From: Desulfobacterales bacterium
GTDB lineage: Bacteria; Desulfobacterota; Desulfobulbia; Desulfobulbales; Desulfocapsaceae
Assembly: GCA_013042695.1 (NCBI GenBank)
Contig: JABDPQ010000589.1
Coordinates: forward strand, 1-10,565
DNA length: 10,565 nucleotides
Direction: 5' to 3'
Of the stretch, positions 1-7,754 are shown piece after piece. Position 1 is the first letter of the stretch, and each line of letters opens with the position of its first letter. The notes under the pieces were generated by a model. That model saw only the letters and a list, made by a program, of their open reading frames with translations, was not told the origin of the DNA and made no database searches. A program made the translations under genes and the position numbers.

Positions 1-390
1 GTAAGGGAAGGCAATTATTCATATTCTAATTAATATGAGAGGTACTGATAGATGATGTTTCCCCTGAACACCTCCAGTCTGCCGAGCAGTTAGATAATCA
101 AAGATTCTTCCTGAGAACTTTTTTCAATGTATTATCAAATATTTGAACGTTGCCAATGGGCACCTCTTTTGTCAACCATTTGACGGGTTGGGCAAATTAC
201 AGGAACAAGATTCAATATAATCAACACTCTTGAGATTATGATTGCTAGTTCAAACATGGTGCCCGCTTTTGCTGTTGTAAAACATCCCTATATAATCGAC
301 AACTGGTAGTGTGCAGAAAATTCTGCACACTATCTCCCGACGCCGCTGGTCGGCTCCGCCGGAATCTTATCATGCCGTAGTATTTCATGA
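1..390. other. gene-free left edge with inverted repeats
   Basis: I see no convincing coding region in these 390 bases on either strand; all frames are broken by frequent stops. Visible structures are an AT-rich palindrome at 19-38 (TCATATT / AATATGA around a 6-base centre), a near-perfect palindrome at 307-332, and a short GC-rich self-complementary patch around 337-362 (CCGAC ... GTCGG). The region lies downstream of the ChoX-like gene, which is transcribed toward it, so the structures nearest that gene could end its transcript. No partner permease or ATPase gene for the binding protein appears before the window edge. Confidence 0.6.
307..332. terminator. 12-bp perfect inverted repeat downstream of the ChoX-like gene
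   Basis: The arms TAGTGTGCAGAA and TTCTGCACACTA are perfectly complementary around a two-base AA centre, giving an 11-bp hairpin with a 4-base loop in RNA. It starts about 58 bases after the stop of the ChoX-like gene, so it may end or protect that transcript. No U-run follows on the minus strand, so it is not a classical intrinsic terminator. An operator or dispersed palindrome is equally possible. Confidence 0.45.
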
Positions 391-1338
391 TCAGGTATTT
401 TTCAGGTAGGCTTCAAATACGGGCAGTGCCGGCATACCATCAGCCGTGGTAACTCCCTCGAGCCATCCGCGATAAATTTCCGGATGATTTTTCAGATATT
501 TCATGCCCGCTTCGGCATGTTTCAACTGTTTGTCGTTGTGCAGCATGAGAGATATCTGGTTAATCATCGAAATGGGGAAAACATAGTTTCTGAGGAGACG
601 GGCGACATTGGGCATTTCCTTGTCAAACCCTTGGTGGATGTTGGTGTATACCGTGGCGGTACCATCATTGGCACCGAACGTTTCGGCCGTTGATCCGGTG
701 AGATACTTCATATCGATAAAGTCGTTCATGTAGTGGGGCGACCAGCCGAGAAAAACAACCCACTTCTGCTCTTGGCTCAACATCTTCACTTCGGAAAGCA
801 TAATCGGCTCACTGGTTGCAACGAGTTCGAAGTCGCCCAGACCGAATTGATCAGTATCAATCATGGAGCGAATGATCATGTTGCCGTCATTGCCGGGCTC
901 GATACCGTAAATTTTATTATCGAGCTTATCGGCATACTTGGCGATATCGGTAAAATCCTTCAAACCACCATCGACAACATAGGATGGCGCGGCCAGAGTA
1001 TATTTTGCGCCCTCCATATTGGCAACGTACTTAACCACGGTACCCTTATCAAAAAACTTATTGGCAATGCTTTCCATGGAGGGCATCCAGTTTCCCAGGA
1101 AGATATCGGCATCACCAGTATCCAGGGCTTGGTAAACAATTGGTACCGACAGGTTGTCGCTTGTCGCCTTATATCCCAGACTATTGAGGATATTTTTGAC
1201 CAACTCGGTTTTTACCGTGACACCAGTCCAGACCACATTGGCGATTTTAATTTCTCTGGCTGCAAGTGCGGGATGAGGAAAATTTAAAACGGCGGCCAGC
1301 AGAATGAACGCGATAAGGTTTCTTTTTTGTACTTGCAT
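391..1338 (-). CDS. ChoX/ProX-like choline or glycine-betaine ABC transporter substrate-binding protein
   Basis: This is a periplasmic binding protein of the OpuAC/ProX/ChoX family, 315 residues, the normal length for the family. A Sec signal peptide is clear: basic QKR, a hydrophobic stretch at residues 8-20, and an Ala-Leu-Ala cleavage site near 24-26. Four aromatic residues, Trp37, Trp84, Tyr113 and Trp199, are spaced exactly like the aromatic box that binds the trimethylammonium group in Sinorhizobium ChoX (Trp43, Trp90, Tyr119, Trp205, recalled from memory, constant offset 6). Asn150 also matches a ligand residue (Asn156). The ChoX hydroxyl ligand Asp45 appears to be Gly39 here, so the ligand may be choline, betaine or another quaternary amine. 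An AGGAG lies 5 bases before the ATG. No cognate permease or ATPase is adjacent; the gene follows betA on the same strand after a 329-base gap. Confidence 0.88.
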   Translation of the reverse strand: MQVQKRNLIAFILLAAVLNFPHPALAAREIKIANVVWTGVTVKTELVKNILNSLGYKATSDNLSVPIVYQALDTGDADIFLGNWMPSMESIANKFFDKGTVVKYVANMEGAKYTLAAPSYVVDGGLKDFTDIAKYADKLDNKIYGIEPGNDGNMIIRSMIDTDQFGLGDFELVATSEPIMLSEVKMLSQEQKWVVFLGWSPHYMNDFIDMKYLTGSTAETFGANDGTATVYTNIHQGFDKEMPNVARLLRNYVFPISMINQISLMLHNDKQLKHAEAGMKYLKNHPEIYRGWLEGVTTADGMPALPVFEAYLKNT

Positions 1339-1667
1339 GATTTCTCCTATTTAATGATTCTTGGTTCAAGACCTTGTCCTACACCGCTCGTTTCTCTAGT
1401 CGACCCATGTGCGAGGTGTATGAATATATTTCCTCTGAAAGTCTACCACCACTTCTCAGACAGAGCAGGATCGGCAAACGAATCGTATCAACAGTCCATA
1501 TGGCCGATCAAGAAGGACACGATCACGACGGTCGTTTCCTTTCTCCTTTTAGTCAAACGCTGAACCAGGACAAGCCTTCGGGATTACAATTTTGAGAGAT
1601 ATTTATGTTTCCCGAAGCAGCTTCCTTCCATGCGCCATTGAGAAACATTTTCCTATAGCACTGCTCA
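1339..1667. other. 329-base gap between betA and the ChoX-like gene
   Basis: No convincing gene is seen. The gap includes the Shine-Dalgarno of the ChoX-like gene (AGGAG complement at 1344-1348) and presumably its promoter, though I cannot point to a clear -35/-10 pair. An 8-bp inverted repeat lies at 1576-1617, downstream of betA. A 31-codon minus-strand ORF (MFLNGAWKEA...) begins shortly after the betA stop, but its ribosome-binding signal is poorly spaced and I recognise no family. Confidence 0.5.
1576..1617 (-). repeat. 8-bp inverted repeat downstream of betA
   Basis: CTTCGGGA at 1576-1583 pairs perfectly with TCCCGAAG at 1610-1617 across a 26-base AT-rich loop. It lies about 50 bases after the betA stop on the transcribed strand, so it may stabilise or end the betA mRNA. 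The loop is long and no U-run follows, so a terminator call would be weak. Confidence 0.3.
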
Positions 1668-3332
1668 TTATTTTTCGACCTCCCGTGTATGCCGATAAAA
1701 TTTTGCATCGGACGGTCGTTCCGGGGTATTGCCAAGGATTAGATCGGCGGCTTTTTCTGCCACCATCATGACCGGCGCGTAGATATTACCGTTAGTTATA
1801 GATGGAAAGACAGAAGCATCAACGATACGAAGATTTTCGACCCCATGCACTTTCAACTCGGAGTCGACCACGGCCATTTCGTCGTACCCCATTTTACAGG
1901 TACAGGAAGGATGATAGGCGCTCTCCCCCTCACGGGCGACAAAATCAAGAATCTCTTCGTCACTCTGCACTTCAGGGCCAGGCGCTAGTTCAGTGCCTCG
2001 CAAATCGTCAAAGGCCGGCTGACCGATAATCTGGCGCGAGCAGCGTATCGCTTCAATCCATTCTTGGCGTTCCTGTTCGGTGGAGAGATAGTTGAATAGT
2101 ATCTCAGGATAGATACGCGGGTCCCCCGAGGTGATCTTGATGTGACCTCGTACGTCCGAATTCATCGGCCCCACGTGAAGCTGAAAACCATGCCCCTGGG
2201 CTGGCGCGGATCCGTCGTAACGGATGGCGATCGGCAGGAAATGAAACTGCAGGTTGGGATAATCGACGTTGTCATTGCCGCGGATGAACCCTCCCGCCTC
2301 AAAGTGGTTGGTAGCTGCCGCGCCTTTACGGTGTACAAGCCAGTCCCAGCCTATCTTGGGCTGGTTAAACCATCTCAGGGCTGGATACATGCTCACTGGC
2401 TGTGTGCAGGCATACTGTACATAGAGTTCCAGATGATCCTGCAGGTTTTCGCCAACTCCCGGCAGGTCCGAAACGACGTCGATGCCAAGCGGTTTCAGCT
2501 CGGCACCATTGCCTATACCGGAGAGCTGAAGTAGCCAGGGTGAATTTATCGCTCCTCCGCAGGATATGATTTCTCCGCCGTACACTTTAAGGGCCGTATT
2601 TCTTTTCATATATTCGACGCCCACTGCTTTTTTCCCTTCGAAAAGAATGCGGTTGACCGTGACCCTGCACTGCACGGTCAGATTTTTGCGGTTTTTGACC
2701 GGATGCACATAGGCACGGGCGGCATTGTGCCGCCGCGCTCTATAAATATTCTGGTCAAATTTCCCGAAACCTTCCTGCTGGTAGCCATTGACATCCCCGG
2801 TCAGCGGATAACCAGCCTGTTCAGCCGCCTTGAAAAAAGCGTCGAACAGAAGATTATCACACTCCGCGGTTTCAAGGTAAAGAGGACCGTTTGAGCCATG
2901 GTATTCATCTGATCCCTGGAGGCGGGTTTCCACTTTTTTGAAATAAGGCAGGCAGTGAGCGTAATCCCACTTTTCCATACCTTCCGCCGCTGCCCATTTC
3001 TGATAATCCAATGCATTTCCGCGGATATAAATCATACCGTTTATACTACTCGAGCCGCCGAGCACCTTGCCGCGAGGCTGGGCGATACGCCGGTTGTGCA
3101 TGTGCGGTTCCGGTGCCGATTGATAGAGCCAATTGTAGGTCTTGTCGGTGAGCAGATAGGTCAGGGCAGCCGGCATATGAATACGAAAATCCCAGCGGTA
3201 ATCGGGTCTACCGGCTTCAAAAACCAACACTTCATGTTTCGGGTTGGCGCTCAGTCTATTGGCCAGGACACTGCCCGCTGATCCGCCGCCGATTATGATA
3301 TAATCATATTCTCGGTGTTCATTTCTGTTCAA
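1668..3332 (-). CDS. betA: choline dehydrogenase (GMC-family FAD oxidoreductase)
   Basis: This flavoprotein oxidises choline to betaine aldehyde (and possibly on to glycine betaine), passing electrons to the respiratory chain. It has 554 residues, close to the 556 of E. coli BetA, which it follows along its whole length. The N-terminal FAD Rossmann motif is GGGSAG at 15-20; the GMC signature region (GKVLGGSSSINGMIYIRGNA) spans about 90-108. Near the C-terminus, HPSCTCKMG supplies the predicted catalytic His474, and ITNGNIYAP the conserved Asn (about 516). The start is TTG: AAAGGA lies 9 bases upstream (3342-3347), and the nearby ATG is out of frame or runs at once into TAA. The gene is 274 bases beyond the ABC binding-protein gene on the same strand, so it may have its own promoter. 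No betaine-aldehyde dehydrogenase or BetI regulator is nearby. An oxidase for a related amino alcohol is the main alternative. Confidence 0.9.
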   Translation of the reverse strand: MNRNEHREYDYIIIGGGSAGSVLANRLSANPKHEVLVFEAGRPDYRWDFRIHMPAALTYLLTDKTYNWLYQSAPEPHMHNRRIAQPRGKVLGGSSSINGMIYIRGNALDYQKWAAAEGMEKWDYAHCLPYFKKVETRLQGSDEYHGSNGPLYLETAECDNLLFDAFFKAAEQAGYPLTGDVNGYQQEGFGKFDQNIYRARRHNAARAYVHPVKNRKNLTVQCRVTVNRILFEGKKAVGVEYMKRNTALKVYGGEIISCGGAINSPWLLQLSGIGNGAELKPLGIDVVSDLPGVGENLQDHLELYVQYACTQPVSMYPALRWFNQPKIGWDWLVHRKGAAATNHFEAGGFIRGNDNVDYPNLQFHFLPIAIRYDGSAPAQGHGFQLHVGPMNSDVRGHIKITSGDPRIYPEILFNYLSTEQERQEWIEAIRCSRQIIGQPAFDDLRGTELAPGPEVQSDEEILDFVAREGESAYHPSCTCKMGYDEMAVVDSELKVHGVENLRIVDASVFPSITNGNIYAPVMMVAEKAADLILGNTPERPSDAKFYRHTREVEK

Positions 3333-3341
3333 TCTTTTACA

Positions 3342-3347
3342 TCCTTT
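3342..3347 (-). promoter_or_regulatory. ribosome binding site selecting the TTG start of betA
   Basis: The minus strand reads AAAGGA here, 9 bases before TTG at 3332. The ATG overlapping this site is followed directly by TAA, and no in-frame ATG precedes the FAD motif. This supports TTG as the true start. Confidence 0.6.
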
Positions 3348-3606
3348 AATGTAGTGAAGAACGCGGGCTCATGGGTGTGGTCTCGGTAATATCAATACAG
3401 GCTGGTTCTAAGCCATGTGCAGACGATAGTGCGGATCATCAAAAAGGGCATACTCGGGGGAGCTGAGATCATGCCGAACAGCTTCTCTCATGCCCCACTA
3501 AAAATCAGATGGCGCCCTCTTCTGCAGTAGTTTGACTTTGACCACAGCCAAAAACTTTGGCGCTTACTAGCCTGAACTTATAAGAAAACCTGGGTAGTTT
3601 TGAAGG

Positions 3607-5196
3607 CTAAGCGAACCACCATCTTTCCGCATTTCTCATACCATCCAGTGCCATGTGACCTGATATCGGACCGTGGGCCAACTTGGCTGAGCTCGCCTCA
3701 ACCATCTGGTTGTACATGGGCAGAATCGTACCGCTATCGTCTCTGCATATATCCTGCATTTCCGCGTACATCTTGGCCCGCTTCTCGGTATCGAGTTCGG
3801 CCCGGGCAGCCACCAGTAATTCATTGAATCGTTTGTTCTCCCAGTTGGTATCATTCCAGGGAGCCCCTGATGCATACGCGACCGAGAACATCATATCCTC
3901 CGTCGGCCGTCCGCCCCAGTAGCACATGCACCACTCTTTTTTCATCCAGACATTACTCCAGTAGCCGTCATCTGGTTCTCGTACAACATTTATGTTAATG
4001 CCCGCCTTTTTGGCCTGCTCCTTGGCCATAATGGCGGCATCAACTGCGCCGGCGAAAGCGGCATCAGCGGCATGCAGATTGAAGGTGTGGTCCAGCATTC
4101 CAGCCTTTTTCATATGGAACTTTGCCTTGTCCGGATCATAACGTCTCTGCTCCAGGTCTTTGGCAAAATACCTATTGACGGGAGCGATGGGGTGATCGTT
4201 GCCAAGCTCACCATAGCCGCGCAGAATCTGTTTCAGCAATTCTTCTCTGTCAATGGCAAGCTTTAACGCCATGCGCACATTGTTGTCATTATAGGGTTTT
4301 TGATCTGTCAGCATGGGCATGGTGTAATGCGCTGTTCCGGTCGTAGCGGTGACATTTACTGCCGGCATCCTCTTCATAAGATGAACAGTCTTCAGCTCTA
4401 CACGATCCATGTAATTGATCTGTCCAGTTTTCAGGGCATTTGTTCTGGCGTTGGTGTCAACTATTGAAAGTGTCTCAACCTCGTCAAAATGGCCTCGGCC
4501 TTCCTTCCAGTAATTAGGGTTCCGTGTCGCGAAAGCCCTGACGCCCGGCTCCCAGTTTTCCAGGATGTAGGCGCCGGTACCAACTCCTTCTTCCCATTGC
4601 TGTCCCGTTGTTCCCGCCGGGCAGATGGGAAGATGATAGTCGCCCATGATAAACGGGAAGTCGGCACTTCCACCGGCCAGTTCAACAATAATCTCATACT
4701 TGCCGTCGGTTCTGATGTCTTTGATATTTTCTAAATACGCTTTTGCCGCGGATTTAGACTTTTCTCCCCGGTGATGATTGATCGAATAAATGACATCCTC
4801 AGCGGTCACGGTCTTTCCGTTATGAAATTCGATGCCTTTACGCAGCTTGAAGGTCCACACCTTGGCATCCGGAGTAGCATCCCACGATTCCGCCAGTTCG
4901 GGAATAGGCTGGAGATTATGATCGATTTCCACCAGGTTGTTCCTGATCTGCCAGTTGAGGTTCTGATTCATGTTGGAAGTAAGCGTTGCTGGGTCCATGG
5001 AATCGGTGGTTGATCCACCGGTAGCCCCGATTATCAGCCTACCTCCCGTTTTTGGCCCGGCCGCCTTGGCGGCACCGGAAAAAAGGACGGGTGAAATCAT
5101 TGCTGTCAGTCCAAGCGCCGTGGCCTGACTGACAAACTGCCTTCTGGTTATTTTGTTCTGCTCAAACAGCTTTAATAAAATGGACAGATCTGACAT
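3607..5196 (-). CDS. family-5 (DppA/OppA-type) ABC transporter substrate-binding protein, Tat-exported
   Basis: This periplasmic solute-binding protein of the SBP_bac_5 family has 529 residues, typical for the family. The N-terminus carries a twin-arginine signal, TRRQFVSQA (Arg18-Arg19), then a hydrophobic stretch and an Ala-Lys-Ala site near 43-45. The family pattern is clear: the entry region around DSMDPATLTSN, then LAESWDATPDAKVWTFKLRK and the characteristic FHNGKTVTAEDVIYSI. The start is well supported: AAGGAGG lies 5 bases before the ATG. The gene follows the ATPase gene after 66 bases, so it is the last gene of the permease-ATPase operon. The family binds peptides, nickel complexes, opines and other small solutes. 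The neighbouring choline dehydrogenase suggests, but does not prove, a quaternary-amine-containing substrate. Confidence 0.9.
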   Translation of the reverse strand: MSDLSILLKLFEQNKITRRQFVSQATALGLTAMISPVLFSGAAKAAGPKTGGRLIIGATGGSTTDSMDPATLTSNMNQNLNWQIRNNLVEIDHNLQPIPELAESWDATPDAKVWTFKLRKGIEFHNGKTVTAEDVIYSINHHRGEKSKSAAKAYLENIKDIRTDGKYEIIVELAGGSADFPFIMGDYHLPICPAGTTGQQWEEGVGTGAYILENWEPGVRAFATRNPNYWKEGRGHFDEVETLSIVDTNARTNALKTGQINYMDRVELKTVHLMKRMPAVNVTATTGTAHYTMPMLTDQKPYNDNNVRMALKLAIDREELLKQILRGYGELGNDHPIAPVNRYFAKDLEQRRYDPDKAKFHMKKAGMLDHTFNLHAADAAFAGAVDAAIMAKEQAKKAGININVVREPDDGYWSNVWMKKEWCMCYWGGRPTEDMMFSVAYASGAPWNDTNWENKRFNELLVAARAELDTEKRAKMYAEMQDICRDDSGTILPMYNQMVEASSAKLAHGPISGHMALDGMRNAERWWFA

Positions 5197-5262
5197 TGTT
5201 GCCTCCTTGGCTGGTTTTTATTTAGTACACACCTGATTGGAATGAGCATAATCCAGGCATCG

Positions 5263-6900
5263 TTATACCGCATCTTTTTCAATAAAAGTTGTCGCCCGTT
5301 CAGCCAGAAGCGTATCCAGCCAGTCGGTATCCATCTCGGGAACCGAGGCCAGAAGCTTGTCTGTATATTCATGATGTGGCGGTTCGAGGATCTCTTTTTT
5401 CTCTCCTTGCTCCACGATCCTACCCTCGAGCATGATGACAATTTTGTCCGAGATAGCCTTGACCGTTGCCAAATCATGGGTAATAAACAGATATGATATG
5501 CTCATTTCGTTCTGCAAATCCTGAAGCAGGGTAAGGATTCCCTCGGCCACCAGCTGATCGAGGGCTGAAGTCACTTCGTCGCAGATTATCAGGTAGGGAT
5601 CCGCAGCAAGCGCTCTGGCGATGCAGATTCTCTGCTTTTCTCCACCGGAAAGTTCAGTTGTCAGGCGGTCAATGTAGCTGTCCGGATCGAGCTCTATTTT
5701 GGTAAGTAGCTCTCGTATCCTTTTCTCCGCCATCCTGCCCTTTATGCCAAAATAAAAATTGAGCGGGCGGCCGATGACAGTCCGCACCGTCTGCCGTGGG
5801 TTCAAAGCGGTATCTGGCATCTGGTAGATCATCTGCAGTTTTCTTAGCGACTCTTTATCCCTGTCTTTCAGTTCCAGCGGTAGTTCTTCGCCCATAAAAG
5901 AAATGCTGCCTCTGGTCGGCGGCAGCAGCCCGGTTATCACTTTTGCAAGCGTACTTTTGCCGCTGCCGGACTCTCCCACAAGCGCCACGGTCCTGCCCTT
6001 GCGGACGGTAAGATTTATATCCTCAAGAACCTTCTCATCTCCTGTGTAGGAGGCATCCACATCAGCGATTTCGAGTATAACGTCCATCCTATCGGAAGAA
6101 TCCTTGTCCTCTCTGAGGGTTCGTACCGCAAGCAGGTCCCTGGTATACTGTTTTCTGGGATGTTTTATTAGTTTCCTGGTTTCACCTTCCTCGACAAGCC
6201 TGCCATTGCGTAGCACCATTATACGGTGGGCAACCTGGGCAACCACTGCCAGGTCGTGGGTGATGTAGAGAGCGGCCTTGTTCATTTTCTTAGTGATTTC
6301 CTTGACCGCCGCCAGGACCTCGATCTGGGTTGTCACGTCAAGGGCAGTGGTAGGCTCATCAAAGACTATGATATCTGGCTTGCACGACAAGGCCATCGCC
6401 ACCATAGCTCTCTGCAATTGTCCCCCTGAAAGCTCATGGGGGTACCTGTATCCTATCTCCTCAGGATTGGGCAGAAAAAGGCGGCGATAAATTTCAATGG
6501 CTTCCTTTTCCGCCTCGTCATAGCCCATCAGACCATGCTTCACAGGCGCTTCGGCGTACTGTTTGACAATTTTGTGAAACGGATTGAAGGAGGCCGCCGC
6601 ACTCTGGGCCACATAGGCAATCTTGATACCCCGCACTGCGCGCAGTACCTCGTCGGTTGCTCCCATGAGTTCCGTGCCGTCAAGAATAATCGATCCCCCA
6701 GCAAGCCTGCAGCCATGTCGTGTGTAGCCCATTGAAGCAAGACCGATGGTGGACTTGCCAGCGCCTGATTCTCCTATGAGCCCAAGCACCTCGCCCCTTT
6801 TCAAGTTAAGGCTGATGTCGTCAACGATGGTGTTCCACTGGTTCTCGTAATACCCCTCTATGTCAAGATTGCGTATCTCGAGTAAGGTGTTTTCTTCCAT
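5263..6900 (-). CDS. fused two-domain ABC transporter ATPase (DppD-DppF type)
   Basis: One 545-residue polypeptide carries two complete nucleotide-binding domains that power the adjacent permeases at the inner face of the membrane. Domain 1: Walker A GESGAGKST (43-51), signature LSGGQLQRA (157-165), Walker B IIVFDEP (177-183), His-switch ITHD (213-216). Domain 2: Walker A GESGSGKST (309-317), signature LSGGEKQRI (417-425), Walker B LIICDE (437-442), ITHD (473-476). Both sites look catalytically intact, as in YejF and other DppD-DppF fusions. I chose the ATG at 6900 rather than the longer reading from 6957, because GAGGT lies 7 bases upstream and the longer form overlaps the preceding permease gene. 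The permease stop is only 13 bases upstream, which implies co-transcription and probably coupled translation. Confidence 0.93.
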   Translation of the reverse strand: MEENTLLEIRNLDIEGYYENQWNTIVDDISLNLKRGEVLGLIGESGAGKSTIGLASMGYTRHGCRLAGGSIILDGTELMGATDEVLRAVRGIKIAYVAQSAAASFNPFHKIVKQYAEAPVKHGLMGYDEAEKEAIEIYRRLFLPNPEEIGYRYPHELSGGQLQRAMVAMALSCKPDIIVFDEPTTALDVTTQIEVLAAVKEITKKMNKAALYITHDLAVVAQVAHRIMVLRNGRLVEEGETRKLIKHPRKQYTRDLLAVRTLREDKDSSDRMDVILEIADVDASYTGDEKVLEDINLTVRKGRTVALVGESGSGKSTLAKVITGLLPPTRGSISFMGEELPLELKDRDKESLRKLQMIYQMPDTALNPRQTVRTVIGRPLNFYFGIKGRMAEKRIRELLTKIELDPDSYIDRLTTELSGGEKQRICIARALAADPYLIICDEVTSALDQLVAEGILTLLQDLQNEMSISYLFITHDLATVKAISDKIVIMLEGRIVEQGEKKEILEPPHHEYTDKLLASVPEMDTDWLDTLLAERATTFIEKDAV

Positions 6901-6913
6901 GTGTGACCTCATT

Positions 6914-7732
6914 TTATTCATGCAGTCCGCTGGAGAGATGGAGAAACCAGTCGACAATCAGGTTTACTCCAACAGTTAACACTGCGATAGCTGCTGCCGG
7001 AAACAGCGGAATATAAATGCCGAAGGTGATTGCGCCCGAATTTTCCCTGACCATTCCGCCCCAGTCGGCAAGCGGCGGCTGCAGCCCAAGGCCGAGAAAA
7101 CTCAACGAGGCGATAAAGAGAAAAACAAAGCAGAAGCGAAGTCCGAATTCGGCAACAAGCGGGGGCATGGCATTGGGGAGAATCTCATAACGCATAATCC
7201 ACCAGAGCCCTTCACCGCGCAATCGTGCCGCCTCGACAAATTCCATCACCTCAATATCCATGGCAACGGCCCTGGACAGCCTGAACACTCTGGTTGAATC
7301 GAGCAGGGCGATGGTTAATATCAGAACCGGTATTGACGAGCCCAGCACCGAGAGAATCATCAAGGCAAAAATCAGGGTGGGAAAGGCCATGAGGATGTCA
7401 ATAATGCGGCTTAAAATCTGGTCCATCCAGCCGCCTTTGGTCGCTGCCACAAATCCAAGAGTCGTGCCGAGTAAAAATGATATGGTGGTTATCAGAAATG
7501 CCAGGGCGATGGTGTTCCGTGCGCCATAAACCATACGGGTAAAGAGATCTCGGCCGAGATGGTCGGTGCCCAGATAGAATTGAGATGAAAAGCTTTCCCA
7601 GACATTGCCGACAACACTGGTCTCGCCATAAGGGGCTATAAGTGGTGCCAAAAGGGCGACAAGAAAATTCAGAAGTACTATGCAAAGGCCTATACGTGCA
7701 CTTAAAGGAGATTTTTTCAATAAATTAAGCAC
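6914..7732 (-). CDS. DppC-type ABC transporter permease
   Basis: This inner-membrane permease of the binding-protein-dependent family (DppC/OppC branch) has 272 residues. It has a short N-terminal region with one hydrophobic helix (about 13-35), the periplasmic segment with the YLGTDHLGRDLFTRMVYGAR motif typical of DppC proteins, and further membrane segments. The cytoplasmic coupling (EAA) loop, EAARLRGEGLWWIMRYEILP, would contact the ATPase. The C-terminal SFLGLGLQPPLADWGGM is characteristic of the family. The start is GTG; a purine-rich AAGGAGAGG lies about 10 bases before it. It sits 22 bases after the upstream permease and 13 bases before the ATPase gene. It should pair with the DppB-type permease as a heterodimer. 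Confidence 0.92.
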   Translation of the reverse strand: MLNLLKKSPLSARIGLCIVLLNFLVALLAPLIAPYGETSVVGNVWESFSSQFYLGTDHLGRDLFTRMVYGARNTIALAFLITTISFLLGTTLGFVAATKGGWMDQILSRIIDILMAFPTLIFALMILSVLGSSIPVLILTIALLDSTRVFRLSRAVAMDIEVMEFVEAARLRGEGLWWIMRYEILPNAMPPLVAEFGLRFCFVFLFIASLSFLGLGLQPPLADWGGMVRENSGAITFGIYIPLFPAAAIAVLTVGVNLIVDWFLHLSSGLHE

Positions 7733-7754
7733 AGAATAAGGTCCTCTCCTTTAT

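Noticed and set aside
391..396. TGA stop of the ChoX-like gene as another selenocysteine codon
   Set aside because: The protein already has full family length, and another in-frame TGA follows after a single codon.
733..1287. 184-codon plus-strand ORF
   Set aside because: It lies wholly antisense to the ChoX-like gene, which has a signal peptide, family motifs and a ribosome binding site. The plus-strand product matches nothing I recognise.
1576..1668. 31-residue ORF (MFLNGAWKEA...) downstream of betA
   Set aside because: The Shine-Dalgarno is too close to its ATG, there is no recognisable family, and it overlaps the inverted repeat. It is most likely chance.
3547..3561. GCCAAA / TTTGGC hairpin after the family-5 binding protein gene as a terminator
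   Set aside because: The 6-bp stem has only a 3-base loop and no U-run follows on the minus strand.
6901..6957. Longer start for the ABC ATPase at 6957
   Set aside because: It would overlap the permease gene and add residues outside the domain. The ATG at 6900 has GAGGT at good spacing.
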